DNA of 64,000 nt from Priestia endophytica DSM 13796 (GCF_900115845.1 NZ_FOXX01000003.1:138124-202123), one strand, 5' to 3'; shown: positions 8,060 to 17,927, counted from the first letter of the stretch. Notes: a model not told the origin generated them from the letters alone. Program-made: numbers and translations.

Positions 8060-9784
8060 TCAATCATGAAAGTTTGTTCCGTCTGTTACGGCTTTTACGA
8101 CTCCAACGCGTACAACAAAGTCACCGAAGTGTTCTCCTTCTTCACGCTCTTTCGCATAGCGACTAAGAAGTACTTTCAACTCTTCTAAGATTTCAGCTTC
8201 TCCAATGTTTTCACGGTACATTTTGCTTAAGCGACTTCCGTCAAAAGCTGCACCAAGATACATATTGTACTTGCCTGGCGCTTTTCCGATAAAAGCAATT
8301 TCTCCAAGCGTTGGACGCGCACAGCTGTTTGGACAGCCTGTCATTCGCACGTTGATTTCTTCATTGCGAAGACCGTTCTCATCTACAATTTCTTCAATTT
8401 TATCGATAAGTTTCGGTAAATAACGCTCAGCTTCAGCCATTGCTAGGCCACACGTTGGAAGAGCTGCACATGCTAGTGAATTGCGGCGAAGTGCTGTATG
8501 ATGTGATCCATCTGTAAGACCATATTGATTCATAAGCGCTGTTACTTCGTCTTTAATTTCTTCTGTAATATTAGCAATCACTAAGTTTTGATTTCCTGTT
8601 AAGCGAAAATCCCCAGTATGAATTTTCGCAATTTCACGCAAACCTGTTTTCATCTTGTAGTCTTCAAAGTCGCCAACGCGGCCGCCTTCTACAAAGAGCG
8701 TATAGTGCCAATTTCCATTGATCCCTTGTGTCCAGCCATAGCGATCGCCATTATGATCAAAATGGTACGGTTTTGCTTCTTGAAGTCTGAAACCAAGACG
8801 ATCATAAAGCTCTTCTGTTACAGTTTCAAGCCCTAGTCGATCAACTGTATATTTAAAACGAGCATTTTTACGAACTGAGCGGTTTCCGTAGTCACGCTGA
8901 ATTGTAATAACTTTCTCTGCTACATCAAGCACTTGATCTGGGGTACAAAAACCAATCACTTTAGCAAGCTGAGGGTACGTTGCTTTATCACCGTGGGTCA
9001 TCCCCATTCCGCCCCCAATTGCAACGTTAAAACCAATTAGCTCACCATCTTCAACAATGGCAATAAAGCCCAGGTCTTGAGAAAATACATCAATATCGTT
9101 TGAAGGTGGAACAGTGATACCAATTTTGAACTTACGAGGTAAATAAAGAGCACCATACATTGGCTCTACTTCTTCCCCTTCAGGTGTTCCAGCCACTTTT
9201 TCTTCGTCTAACCAAATCTCATGATATGCTCTCGTGCGAGGAAGCAAATAATCGCTTAATTTCTTCGACCATTCATAAACTTCTGCATGAACTTCAGATT
9301 GGTATGGATTAGGGTTTGCCATAACGTTACGGTTAACGTCGCCACAGGCTGCAATCGTATCTAAGAGGGAGGCATGAATTTTTTGAATCGTTGTTTTCAT
9401 GTTCCATTTTAAAATACCGTGCATTTGGAAAGCTTGACGTGTTGATAATTTAAGCGTTCCATTTCCGTATTGCTCAGAAAGATCATCCATCATAAGCCAC
9501 TGCTCTGGTGTTGAAACTCCTCCTGGTGTACGAACACGAAGCATAAATTGATAAGCTGGTTCAAGCTTCTGCTTTTGTCGCTCATTACGAAGATCTCGAT
9601 CATCTTGCAAGTAGCTTCCGTGGAATTTCATTAGACGGTTATCATCATCCGAGATTCCAGAACTAATGCGGTCAAGCATCGTTTCTTTTAACGTTCCACG
9701 CAAATAATCGCTTCGTTCTTTAATTTCTTCTACATCACTAGGTGGTCCTTCTGGTGCTTTTAATAGTTGGTTCACTTTCCCCAT
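8060..9784 (-). CDS. cysI: Sulfite reductase [NADPH] hemoprotein, beta subunit
   Basis: 574 residues; carries siroheme and a 4Fe-4S cluster and reduces sulfite to sulfide with electrons from CysJ. The cluster and siroheme cysteines are visible in [11 protein letters not shown] and [13 protein letters not shown] near residues 440-490. Arg/Lys-rich sulfite-binding segments ([24 protein letters not shown]) are present, as are both ferrite-reductase-like repeats. Length agrees with Bacillus CysI. It follows cysJ by 26 bases on the same strand, so the two subunits are made from one transcript. Confidence 0.95.
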   Translation of the reverse strand: MGKVNQLLKAPEGPPSDVEEIKERSDYLRGTLKETMLDRISSGISDDDNRLMKFHGSYLQDDRDLRNERQKQKLEPAYQFMLRVRTPGGVSTPEQWLMMDDLSEQYGNGTLKLSTRQAFQMHGILKWNMKTTIQKIHASLLDTIAACGDVNRNVMANPNPYQSEVHAEVYEWSKKLSDYLLPRTRAYHEIWLDEEKVAGTPEGEEVEPMYGALYLPRKFKIGITVPPSNDIDVFSQDLGFIAIVEDGELIGFNVAIGGGMGMTHGDKATYPQLAKVIGFCTPDQVLDVAEKVITIQRDYGNRSVRKNARFKYTVDRLGLETVTEELYDRLGFRLQEAKPYHFDHNGDRYGWTQGINGNWHYTLFVEGGRVGDFEDYKMKTGLREIAKIHTGDFRLTGNQNLVIANITEEIKDEVTALMNQYGLTDGSHHTALRRNSLACAALPTCGLAMAEAERYLPKLIDKIEEIVDENGLRNEEINVRMTGCPNSCARPTLGEIAFIGKAPGKYNMYLGAAFDGSRLSKMYRENIGEAEILEELKVLLSRYAKEREEGEHFGDFVVRVGVVKAVTDGTNFHD

Positions 9785-9810
9785 GTTGAATTACTCCTTT
9801 CAATCCAAGC

Positions 9811-11625
9811 TCAATATACGTCGCGTTGATAACGTTTTTGTTGTTGCATATTTGCTACATACTCTTCTGCATTTTGACGAGACATATTGCCTTCTTTTTC
9901 AATAATATCAATAAGTGTTTCATGAACATCGTGTGCCATATGTTTCTCATCCCCGCAAACGTAGAATGAAGCTCCAGCTTCAAGCCATTCGAATAGCTCT
10001 TTTCCTTGTTCTTTCATTCGATGCTGAACATATACTTTCTCCTCTGTGTCACGAGAAAAGGCAACATCCATCTTCGTTAACACACCATCTTTGAGCCATT
10101 TTTGCCATTCTGTTTGATACAAAAAGTCTGTTACAAAATGCTGATCTCCAAAGAACATCCATGATTTTCCGTCTGCTCCTATTTCCTCACGCTCTTGCAT
10201 AAAAGAACGGAAAGGAGCTACACCTGTTCCAGGTCCAACCATAATAATTGGTGTATCTGGATTTTCAGGAAGCTTAAAGTTTTGGTTATTTTGAATATAA
10301 ATTGGTAGTGTATCGCCTGGTTCTAAGCGCTCTGCGCATAAAATCGAACATACGCCATTGCGATCACGACCGTGGGTATTATAACGAACAGCTCCAATTG
10401 TTAAATGAACTTCCTCTGGATTTGCTTCTAAACTGCTTGAAATCGAATAGAGACGAGCAGGCATTTTACGAAGAATAGCAACAAAATCATTCGCAGAAAC
10501 AGGCCACGGACCGAAGTCACGGACAAGATCCAGTAGGTCGCGTCCATCAATATACTCTTTTACCTTTTCCTCGTTTCCTGCTGCTAATAGCTCTGCAAGA
10601 TCATCATTTCCTGAAAGTTTTAGAGCTTGCTCAAGAAGCGGTTTTGTAAGAACAGTAATTTCAAAATGAGAAATTAAAGCTTCTTTTAAGGGACGAACGT
10701 CTCCTTGTTTATTTGTTGTAACAATTTCTTCCGGATCCCAATTTAACTCTTCGATAAGAAGATCAACAAGCTTTGGATCGTTCTCTGGATAAATTCCAAG
10801 GCTATCACCTGGTTTGTACGTTAAGCCTGAACCTTCAAGCGATAATTCTAAGTGACGTGTTTCCTTATTTGAACCACGGCCATTTAGATTAATAGATTCA
10901 AGAACTTCCGCTTTGAACGGATTTTTTCTTGAATATGGGGATTCTACAGCGGCTTCTACTGCTACCGCACTTTGTGCTAATCCTTCATTTTGTTCTTGCC
11001 CTTCATTTAGCCCTTCAATAACTCCATTCACCCACTCTTCAGCAGGCTCATCATAGTCAAGGTCACAGTCAACACGCGGATGAATACGTGTGCCGCCAAG
11101 TTCTTCAAGACGAGCGTCAAATTCTTTTCCTGTTTGACAGAACTGCTCATATGAACTATCCCCTAAAGAAAGAACAGAGAAACGAAGATCTTCAAGCTTT
11201 GGAGCACGTCTTCCATGTAAAAATTCGTGGAATGATAAGGCATTATCTGGTGGGTCTCCCTCACCATGCGTGCTCGCTACAATAAGCAGATTTTTTAGTT
11301 TTTTCAAACTGTTTGGTTTAAAATCACTCATAGATGAAACAGTTACTTTAAACCCTTTTCCTTCAAGCGTTTTTCCCGCCTGCTCTGCTAAGCCTTGGGC
11401 ATTACCAGTTTGCGAACCGTAAAGAACTGTTACTTCTTTTGAAATAGTTGGCGCTGGTGCAGCAGGTGTAGCCACTGGTGTAGCTCCTGCACCGCTGTTT
11501 ACGGCACTTGAAGCTAGATAACCGCTTAACCATACTTTTTGGGTTTCTGTTAATGTTGGTAGAAGACGATTTAGAAGCTCTACCTGCTCCTCATTAAACG
11601 GACTGTTTATTACCTGAAGTTGCAA
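9811..11625 (-). CDS. cysJ: Sulfite reductase [NADPH] flavoprotein, alpha subunit
   Basis: About 604 residues. Domain order: a short N-terminal helical segment, flavodoxin domain (VLYGSQTGNAQGLAEQ near 70, STHGEGDPPDNA near 115), connecting and FAD domain (ARLYSISSS near 390, GVCSILCAERL), and an NADPH-binding domain (MVGPGTGVAPFRSFMQERE, FYVCGDEKHMAHDV), ending KRYQRDVY as in B. subtilis CysJ. The TTG at 11625 is preferred: GAGGTGG lies 6-8 bases ahead and the resulting MQLQV start matches the family. An in-frame GTG at 11640 would swallow the ribosome site. It passes electrons from NADPH through FAD and FMN to CysI. Confidence 0.93.
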   Translation of the reverse strand: MQLQVINSPFNEEQVELLNRLLPTLTETQKVWLSGYLASSAVNSGAGATPVATPAAPAPTISKEVTVLYGSQTGNAQGLAEQAGKTLEGKGFKVTVSSMSDFKPNSLKKLKNLLIVASTHGEGDPPDNALSFHEFLHGRRAPKLEDLRFSVLSLGDSSYEQFCQTGKEFDARLEELGGTRIHPRVDCDLDYDEPAEEWVNGVIEGLNEGQEQNEGLAQSAVAVEAAVESPYSRKNPFKAEVLESINLNGRGSNKETRHLELSLEGSGLTYKPGDSLGIYPENDPKLVDLLIEELNWDPEEIVTTNKQGDVRPLKEALISHFEITVLTKPLLEQALKLSGNDDLAELLAAGNEEKVKEYIDGRDLLDLVRDFGPWPVSANDFVAILRKMPARLYSISSSLEANPEEVHLTIGAVRYNTHGRDRNGVCSILCAERLEPGDTLPIYIQNNQNFKLPENPDTPIIMVGPGTGVAPFRSFMQEREEIGADGKSWMFFGDQHFVTDFLYQTEWQKWLKDGVLTKMDVAFSRDTEEKVYVQHRMKEQGKELFEWLEAGASFYVCGDEKHMAHDVHETLIDIIEKEGNMSRQNAEEYVANMQQQKRYQRDVY

Positions 11626-11734
11626 CACTATCCACCTCACAAAAATATAAGCTTAATTTTTCGCCATCATATGTATCATGACTTTTTCAAAAATTCTCTC
11701 TATTCACCTTTCAAAGAGAGAAGTAATTACTATA

Positions 11735-11763
11735 ATCATAATTTCACTATTCCTATAAGTCAA
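11735..11763 (-). promoter_or_regulatory. Probable sigma-A promoter of cysJI
   Basis: TTGACT (11763-11758), exact 17-base spacer, TATGAT (11740-11735), about 110 bases before cysJ. The rest of 11764-11945 shows only a weak 9-bp inverted repeat (TTAAAACTA at 11902 with TAGTTTTAA at 11930). Confidence 0.55.
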
Positions 11764-11947
11764 GTCGGTTTTAAAGTTATCTTTGGATTTTCTTCAAAAT
11801 TCAAAAATAGATTTCTACTATAATAGTACAAAAAGGGTGAGAAATACAAGAGAGTAAGAACAATTTATCTTGTAAAAGTTGAAAAATCAGTCGTTTCCCC
11901 CTTAAAACTACTATTCCAACTTGTTTACTTAGTTTTAAAAAGGTAAG

Positions 11948-11982
11948 AAAAGAGAAGATTAGCCAAACTAATCTTCTCTTTT
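11948..11982 (-). terminator. Terminator of the pncA-pncB operon
   Basis: Perfect 15-bp stem AAAAGAGAAGATTAG / CTAATCTTCTCTTTT with a 5-base loop directly after pncB. Confidence 0.85.
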
Positions 11983-11985
11983 CTT

Positions 11986-13449
11986 TTACAAGTTGTTCTT
12001 TTTAACTTTTTCTTTCATTTCATTAAAACAGCGCATTTTATGATCCCAGCACTCTTGACTTAAGTCAACAGGATATTCTTCAGGATTAAGGGTTCGTTTA
12101 TATTCGTCCCATAGCAGGCTCATGTTCTCACGTGCAAACGCTTGAACTTCAGGCAATTTAGGACGAGTACATGTTATTTTCCCATCTGTTACAACTTCTT
12201 CATGAAGCTCTTTTGCCGTAAAATTTGTCACAAACTTGCTAATGTACGTATGCACAGGATGAAACATTTTTAACTTTTCTTCCGCTTCGGGATCTTCATG
12301 TTCAAGCGCAATATAATCTCCTTCAGAGTGTTGATTTTCATTATTAATAATTCGATATACTCGCTTCTTTCCTGGCGTTGTCACTTTTTCTGGGTTTGCT
12401 GAAATCTTAATTGTGTCCATCATCTCTCCGTCTTCGTCTTCAATGGAAACAAGCTTGTATACTCCTCCAAGCGCAGCTTGATCGTAAGCTGTAATCAGTT
12501 TTGTCCCAATACCCCATACATCAATTTTAGCTCCTTGAGCTTTTAAATTCATAATGGTATATTCGTCTAAGTCATTTGAAGCTACAATTTTCGCATCATG
12601 GAACCCTGCTTCATCAAGCATTTTACGAGCTTTTTTAGAGAGATAGGCAAGATCCCCGCTATCAAGGCGAATGCCAATAAAATTAATTTTTTCTCCATAC
12701 TCTTTTGCGACGCGAATAGCATTTGGAACTCCTGAGCGAAGCGTATCGTACGTATCAACTAAAAATACGCAGTCTTTATGTGTATCTGCATACTTTCGAA
12801 ATGCTGTATATTCATCTCGATAAGCTTGAACCATTGCATGTGCATGCGTACCTGCAATTGGTAAGTCAAACATTTTTCCTGCTCTCACATTACTTGTTGC
12901 TGAAAATCCACCAATATAGGCAGCTCGCGTTCCCCATACCGCTGCATCCATCTCATGCGCTCGGCGTGTTCCAAACTCCATTGCAACATCATCGCCAATA
13001 ACTTGCTTAATTCTTGAAGCTTTTGTTGCGATAAGGGTTTGATAGTTCACAATATTTAAGAGCTGTGTCTCAACAAGCTGAGCTTGGGCAAGAGGCGCTT
13101 CAACTCTTAAAAGCGGCTCATTTGGAAAAACAAGCTCACCCTCTTTCATTGACCGAATGCTTCCTGTAAATTTCATCTCGCTTAGGAAAGTAAGATAATC
13201 TTCTCCATATCCTTCGCTTCGTAAATATTCAATATCACTTTCTGAAAACCCAAAGCTCTCTATAAATTGTAAAACACGTTCAAGCCCTGCATAAACGGCA
13301 TATGCATTACCAAAAGGGCTCTTACGGAAATAAAGTTCGAATATTGCTTTACGATTGTGGATCCCGTCTCTCCAATACGTTTCAGCCATGTTAATTTGAT
13401 AAAGATCAAGGTGAAGCATAATACTATCATCACTATATTTTCCGCTCAT
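11986..13449 (-). CDS. pncB: Nicotinate phosphoribosyltransferase
   Basis: 487 residues; converts nicotinate, PRPP and ATP to nicotinate mononucleotide in NAD salvage. Family motifs are MEFGTRRAHEMDAA near 155, GFSATSNVRAGK near 180, the PIAGTHAHAMVQA segment with the catalytic His near 200, and IRLDSGDLAYLSKKA near 265. The ATG at 13449 has GGAGGA 6 bases upstream and gives the usual N-terminus MSGKYSDDS; a longer frame to 13482 would overlap pncA. It lies 19 bases after the nicotinamidase gene, so deamidation and ribosylation are encoded together. Confidence 0.93.
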   Translation of the reverse strand: MSGKYSDDSIMLHLDLYQINMAETYWRDGIHNRKAIFELYFRKSPFGNAYAVYAGLERVLQFIESFGFSESDIEYLRSEGYGEDYLTFLSEMKFTGSIRSMKEGELVFPNEPLLRVEAPLAQAQLVETQLLNIVNYQTLIATKASRIKQVIGDDVAMEFGTRRAHEMDAAVWGTRAAYIGGFSATSNVRAGKMFDLPIAGTHAHAMVQAYRDEYTAFRKYADTHKDCVFLVDTYDTLRSGVPNAIRVAKEYGEKINFIGIRLDSGDLAYLSKKARKMLDEAGFHDAKIVASNDLDEYTIMNLKAQGAKIDVWGIGTKLITAYDQAALGGVYKLVSIEDEDGEMMDTIKISANPEKVTTPGKKRVYRIINNENQHSEGDYIALEHEDPEAEEKLKMFHPVHTYISKFVTNFTAKELHEEVVTDGKITCTRPKLPEVQAFARENMSLLWDEYKRTLNPEEYPVDLSQECWDHKMRCFNEMKEKVKKNNL

Positions 13450-13468
13450 TGTTATTCCTCCATATTTT

Positions 13469-14374
13469 TTATAGTCGAACATCTTTCCAATTCATCAGTT
13501 TAATACCGTGCGTTCTCGCAAGATGTGCATATTCTTTTTCTGTTTCTTCCTCAAAACCCTGAATAGAGGACATGCAGTCTTGCAGTACGATAATATTTGA
13601 AGTTAAATTATAATCGTTTCTATAATAATGCGTAATTTGCTTGATAGATTCCAACACACAGTGAGACTTTGCTTCCCCTGCAATAATAATTCTGTCATAC
13701 TCTTTTAAATGATTAAGAAAGCTATAATTTGTATCATCTTTTTCAGCATGTTCAGACTTAATAATGCCGTACATTTCACTTAGGGGATTTTCTCCTTTTA
13801 CAATTTTCTCAATCGGTGTTTTATGCACTGAACTATGATAATGAATCATGTTTGCAAACTGGCCCTCTAAGGAAGCTCCCTCTGTTCCTTTTATACAATG
13901 GTAGTTCCAAATACAAAGCTGTTTTTTACCATATTTCTCTAAGTTTTGAACATATTTTAAACTTTTCTCTCTTTCATAAAGAGGTTTCCATTTATTCGTT
14001 AACACATCTTCTGCTGTAATGATTGTAAATGGTTGCGGGTGTTCCCCTTGCTCATTTTCCCACCAACATTCGTGAAAAATTTGAGAAGGTTCATGTGTAT
14101 CAAGCGAAACAGAGATGTTTGTAATCTTTTCTAAGTTTTCATAAATAAAACGCGTTACGTTTTCCACATCTTTGTGTGAACCGAGAACAGGAAGTGCTCC
14201 ATCTTCCATAAAGTCGTATTGATAGTCGATTCCAATAAATAAAACTTTTTTCCGTCTTTCTTCTATTGGTAGTTTCTCTTTTGAGGACAGGGTTAATACA
14301 TCACCAAGTTTTTTTTCATTCTTCTTTCCGATTTTTTCTATCTCCACAATGTGTTCAAAAGGCACCTTTCTCAT
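13469..14374 (-). CDS. Nicotinamidase (isochorismatase fold)
   Basis: 301 residues, larger than typical bacterial PncA because of an N-terminal extension of about 40 residues and internal insertions. The cysteine-hydrolase triad is recognisable: Asp in FIGIDYQYDF near 50, a Lys in the central region, and Cys in AGEAKSHCVLESIKQ near 235. Metal-binding DTHEPSQIFH (Asp, His, His) is near 93-102. It should hydrolyse nicotinamide to nicotinate and ammonia, feeding pncB directly downstream. Strong GAGGAGG before ATG 14374. A candidate operator of the neighbouring Nudix regulator lies 20 bases upstream. Another amide substrate remains possible, but the context favours nicotinamide. Confidence 0.82.
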   Translation of the reverse strand: MRKVPFEHIVEIEKIGKKNEKKLGDVLTLSSKEKLPIEERRKKVLFIGIDYQYDFMEDGALPVLGSHKDVENVTRFIYENLEKITNISVSLDTHEPSQIFHECWWENEQGEHPQPFTIITAEDVLTNKWKPLYEREKSLKYVQNLEKYGKKQLCIWNYHCIKGTEGASLEGQFANMIHYHSSVHKTPIEKIVKGENPLSEMYGIIKSEHAEKDDTNYSFLNHLKEYDRIIIAGEAKSHCVLESIKQITHYYRNDYNLTSNIIVLQDCMSSIQGFEEETEKEYAHLARTHGIKLMNWKDVRL

Positions 14375-14395
14375 CTTCTTCCTCCTCTATTAATT

Positions 14396-14420
14396 GGTAA
14401 TTATCAAATTACAAATTAGT
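14396..14420. promoter_or_regulatory. Candidate Nudix-regulator (NrtR-like) operator of pncA
   Basis: 25-bp element whose ends GGTAATT and AAATTAGT match, in spacing and sequence, those of a second element at 15281-15305 before the regulator gene. It also holds a nested palindrome GTAATT-ATCA-AATTAC. It lies directly upstream of the pncA ribosome site. Confidence 0.5.
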
Positions 14421-14454
14421 GAAACTAAAGTTTGATTAGGAAAGAAACTCTTCC

Positions 14455-15255
14455 CTAATGATAAACAGACTGAACGATTTCAATACTATTGAAACGGTAA
14501 AGTTGTGACGGTCGAAATGAATTGCGTTTTGTTTTTTTCGGCTGACCTTTTTCATCCAATACTTTCTCAATAAACGGAAGTTTTGGTGCCTTTGTAAAAA
14601 AAACAGAATCTGTTGAAATACGAGGATCTTCTCCAACTGTTAACAGAACACGTTGCAGTTCAGATAGCGAAAATTCACTCGGTAGAAAATTTTTAGCAAG
14701 CGTTGTTTGAATCATATCTTTTTTTATAAAGGAAAGAGCATCTTCAATGATTTGTCGATGATCAAAAGCAAGATCAAGCTTGAATACTTCTTCCATTGTG
14801 AAGAGCTCTACTTCTGCTGCATCGTCACTTGCTTTTCGCTGTTCTACAAGCTCTTCAGGTACAACAGCATAAAAAGCATTTGAAATCATCCATCCCCGCG
14901 GATCTCGGCCAATGCGATCATACACTCCAAAATGCTGAATATGAAGACCGTCTATGTTTGTTTCTTCTTTGAGCTCTCTTTTTGCTGCTTCCAAAGCTGT
15001 TTCCTTATGATTCGCATCAACAAATCCTCCTGGAATTGCCCATTTTCCTCCTTCAACATTTGGATTTCCTTCTTTGTCCTTTTCAGCTCGTTTAATAAGC
15101 ATAAGAGAAAGCTTCATAACCGGTGGTGCTTTTTCTTCTTTCTTATATGACTGGATGGTGAAAATGGCGATGTCTGACGTATAGCCATCAGGTGTAATAT
15201 AGTCTGATGAACGATAATGATCTAACATCTCTTTTTCTGTCTTGTATTTCGCCAC
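14455..15255 (-). CDS. NrtR-like Nudix-domain transcriptional regulator of NAD metabolism
   Basis: 266 residues. Residues about 20-165 form a Nudix domain with WAIPGGFVDANHKETALEAA then KRELKEETNI. Compared with the catalytic Nudix box, two residues are inserted between the G and the first E, and the final G is replaced by N, so hydrolase activity is doubtful. Residues about 175-266 (SEFSLSELQRVLLTV, then FRPSQLYRF) look like the winged-helix DNA-binding domain of NrtR repressors, which sense ADP-ribose. The neighbours are nicotinamidase and pncB, and similar 25-bp palindromic elements precede both transcription units. Starts at GTG 15255 behind AAGGGG. An active ADP-ribose pyrophosphatase is the alternative. 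Confidence 0.72.
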   Translation of the reverse strand: MAKYKTEKEMLDHYRSSDYITPDGYTSDIAIFTIQSYKKEEKAPPVMKLSLMLIKRAEKDKEGNPNVEGGKWAIPGGFVDANHKETALEAAKRELKEETNIDGLHIQHFGVYDRIGRDPRGWMISNAFYAVVPEELVEQRKASDDAAEVELFTMEEVFKLDLAFDHRQIIEDALSFIKKDMIQTTLAKNFLPSEFSLSELQRVLLTVGEDPRISTDSVFFTKAPKLPFIEKVLDEKGQPKKTKRNSFRPSQLYRFNSIEIVQSVYH

Positions 15256-15280
15256 ACGAATTCCCCTTTTTCTTCATTTT

Positions 15281-15305
15281 AGTAATTTGTATTTCTTAAA
15301 TTACT
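15281..15305. promoter_or_regulatory. Candidate autoregulatory operator of the Nudix regulator
   Basis: Perfect inverted repeat AGTAATTT (15281-15288) and AAATTACT (15298-15305) with a 9-base spacer, about 25 bases before the regulator start. Same 25-bp architecture as 14396-14420. Confidence 0.55.
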
Positions 15306-15554
15306 ATTTATATATACAGCATACGCTTATTCTTTTCTATTTGCAACTAGTTTTTCGGAAAACATGATAAATATACGACTTGTTTATGGTTGTTAATACC
15401 CCAAACTAGAGTTCCTTACTCTTCTTCTATTGCAAAGTTAATCAAAAAGTAAAGAAGGTTCGTTTATCCTTCATTCTTTTTACATCTTTTATATTTCATT
15501 TCAATGTTTATAATCTAAATTGACACTTGTCACCGTATCAAGCCCGTTAAGTTT

Positions 15555-15788
15555 TCATGCAAAAAGAGCGTCTAAATCTAGACGCTCCTCACGTTCTTTT
15601 CTTATCATAAACCTTCCAAAAAAGCAGTGAAAAAACAGAACAAGGCCTATAAAAAAGCCAGAAAATTGATCTACAAATACTTCTCCTGTTTTTACATACT
15701 TTAGAACAAACGTCCCTCCAAAAATAACCATCATACAAAGGGAAAGTTGAAACAAAGTTTTGTAAAGTGACATCCCCCCTTTGCTCAT
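15555..15788 (-). CDS. Small membrane protein, unknown
   Basis: Up to 77 residues; more likely 72 from the second ATG, which has a run of G just before it. Two hydrophobic segments (about 12-28 and 42-58 of the longer form) are separated by a short soluble loop, with a charged tail RKEREERLDLDALFA. Family not recognised. The upstream gap to 16069 and the downstream gap to the Nudix gene show no further genes. Confidence 0.5.
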   Translation of the reverse strand: MSKGGMSLYKTLFQLSLCMMVIFGGTFVLKYVKTGEVFVDQFSGFFIGLVLFFHCFFGRFMIRKEREERLDLDALFA

Positions 15789-16069
15789 ACCCCTATTTTA
15801 TTACAAATAAGGATGTTTATAAAAATCTAACCCTAAAGTGGAACTTGACTTAGCGAAGGCTATCCTTTCTTCTAAGTCGGGGCTTTTATATTTATAGCCC
15901 TTCTCTGTCTGTGTGCTTTACATTACATATTTTCGCTCTTATTCTATTAAACTTAATGGTTATTTTAATTTCTTCCCTTGTATAATTCCTATGAATTCAG
16001 TATGATAAATAACTGGACTGCATTTTAGATATATTTTATTCTATTTTATAAAGAAAGGCTGAATAGGTT

Positions 16070-17275
16070 ATGAATTCTTCACAAGCTCAAAAGCTTAGCG
16101 GAAAAAAAGAGCCTTTTCCAATTGCTCTTCTTTCCCTAACGTTAGGTGCTTTTGCCATTGGAATGACAGAGTTCGTTATTATGGGCATCCTTCCAAACGT
16201 TGCGGAAGACCTTCACGTTAGTATTTCAAAAGCAGGGCAGCTTATTACAGGCTACGCGTTAGGCGTTGCCATTGGGGCTCCTATCCTAACGATTTTCACA
16301 CACAGGGTTCCTCAAAAAATGCTGCTTTGCTTACTCATGTTTTTATTTATTCTTGGAAATGCATTTGCTATCATTGCTCCAAATTATGAATTATTAATGG
16401 GCGCTAGACTTTTAACTGCATTATGTCACGGTACATTTTTTGGTGTTGGAGCTGTTATTGCTTCAAAGCTTGTTCAAGCACACAAACGTGCAAGTGCTGT
16501 TGCTACAATGATGGCAGGCTTAACGATTGCTAATATTGTCGGCGTGCCTGTTGGAACCTTCATTGGGCAACATTTAGGATGGAGAGCTTCATTTGGAGCA
16601 ATTACAATAATGGGGCTTATCGCTTTTATTGGCATCATTATTTTTATTCCAAAACTTCGTCAAGAAGCGTCTTCAAACTTAACGAAACAGTTTAGCGCAT
16701 TTAAACAGCCAAAGCTTCTTCTTTTCCTTCTGCTTAGTGCATTAGGATGTGGAAGTTTATTTACTGTTTTCACTTACATTACGCCGTTGCTTGTAGACGT
16801 CACTGGATTTCATGAACATAGCGTAACATGGATTCTTGTGCTGTACGGTTGTGGTGTTACGTTAGGAAACATCGTAGGAGGAAAACTGGCAGATTGGAAG
16901 CTTATGCCCTCTATCTTCGGAATATTTGCGACAATTTGTGTCCTTCTTTTAATATTCACTGTTACAGTAAAAAGCCCTGTGGCAGCAGTGATTACAATGT
17001 TCTTCTGGGGAGCGGCAGCGTTCGCTGTTATGCCTGGTGTTCAAGTTAAGATTATGAATCTTGCGCACGAAGCCCCTGCTCTTGCTTCAACATCTAACCA
17101 TTCTGCAGCAAACTTAGGAAATGCATTTGGAGCTTTTCTTGGAGGAGTTGTTATTACTCATATGGGGCTCACCTCTCTTCCATGGATTGGAGCTACTTTC
17201 GTTGCAGTAGCGTTTATAATAGGATTTTCAATTTATGTCGTTGAAAGTAAAGGGCGAAGCCGTGTTCAAGCATAA
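16070..17275 (+). CDS. MFS transporter, AraJ/YdhP-type (DHA1)
   Basis: 401 residues with twelve predicted membrane helices. The opening ALLSLTLGAFAIGMTEFVIMG and the HGTFFGVGAVIASKLV segment near 120-135 are typical of the arabinose/sugar-efflux and drug-proton antiporter group of the major facilitator superfamily. The GxxxGxxxG motif C-like stretch ANIVGVPVGTFIG is near 160. Likely a proton-driven exporter; substrate not predictable. Stands alone between terminators. Confidence 0.8.
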   Translation: MNSSQAQKLSGKKEPFPIALLSLTLGAFAIGMTEFVIMGILPNVAEDLHVSISKAGQLITGYALGVAIGAPILTIFTHRVPQKMLLCLLMFLFILGNAFAIIAPNYELLMGARLLTALCHGTFFGVGAVIASKLVQAHKRASAVATMMAGLTIANIVGVPVGTFIGQHLGWRASFGAITIMGLIAFIGIIIFIPKLRQEASSNLTKQFSAFKQPKLLLFLLLSALGCGSLFTVFTYITPLLVDVTGFHEHSVTWILVLYGCGVTLGNIVGGKLADWKLMPSIFGIFATICVLLLIFTVTVKSPVAAVITMFFWGAAAFAVMPGVQVKIMNLAHEAPALASTSNHSAANLGNAFGAFLGGVVITHMGLTSLPWIGATFVAVAFIIGFSIYVVESKGRSRVQA

Positions 17276-17279
17276 AGAA

Positions 17280-17318
17280 AAAACCGTCTGTTTTTAAAAA
17301 GTCAGACGGTTTTTTTCT
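17280..17318 (+). terminator. Intrinsic terminator
   Basis: AAAACCGTCTG / CAGACGGTTTT stem followed by T-run, 5 bases after the MFS stop codon. Confidence 0.85.
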
Positions 17319-17440
17319 ATTGTTCTTTTTCTCTGTATAATACGCCTAGTTCTCATCCACAATAAGCGACAGAAGCTAAGCCTCTTATTATCATAACGGC
17401 ATTCCCTTATTATCAAGTATCGCAAAAGGTGGTTGAAAAT

Positions 17441-17926
17441 ATGAGCAAAACGTTTGAGAAAGGCTTTTTGAAATTTTTGTTCTTCTTTACATTGCTACTA
17501 TGCCCTTTTTTATTAAAAAGAATGGGAATGAAAAACTTTTTGTTAACTTTCTTGCTGAATGGCTTTACAAATGGCATTATCGATAAGTTTATTGTTAACC
17601 GAAAATTGATCAAATATCCTGTTAGACTGCTAAAACGGGATTTCAGAATTCACGTCCTGTTTGATTTTCTCTTATACCCTGTAACGTCCATCCTTATAAA
17701 CGAAACAACAAAGAAGGACGGCGTAATAATAACGGTTTATAAAACTCTATCTTTTGTCAGTGTCATTGTCCTAGTCGAAACGTGGGCTGAAAAATATACA
17801 AAGCTGATTCGATGGAGCAGGAAATGGAATTGGTATTATAGTTTCCTTAGCATGACGGTAAAATCATTGCTAAATAGGATGATTATCGGATCATTACGCA
17901 AAACAACAACAGAGAAAACAACCTAA
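17441..17926 (+). CDS. CBO0543-type membrane protein
   Basis: 161 residues from ATG 17441 (AAAGGTGG 8 bases upstream; a GTG at 17429 would overlap it). Predicted helices lie around 10-28, 82-100 and 105-118, with basic loops (NRKLIKYPVRLLKRDF). The LLYPVTSILINETT stretch resembles the CBO0543 family of Bacillus and Clostridium inner-membrane proteins of unknown function. A second member of similar type lies at 19777. Confidence 0.55.
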   Translation: MSKTFEKGFLKFLFFFTLLLCPFLLKRMGMKNFLLTFLLNGFTNGIIDKFIVNRKLIKYPVRLLKRDFRIHVLFDFLLYPVTSILINETTKKDGVIITVYKTLSFVSVIVLVETWAEKYTKLIRWSRKWNWYYSFLSMTVKSLLNRMIIGSLRKTTTEKTT

Positions 17927-17927
17927 A

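Noticed and set aside
11902-11938. TTAAAACTA / TAGTTTTAA inverted repeat
   Set aside because: Short AT-rich arms with a 19-base loop are expected by chance, and no regulatory context was found.
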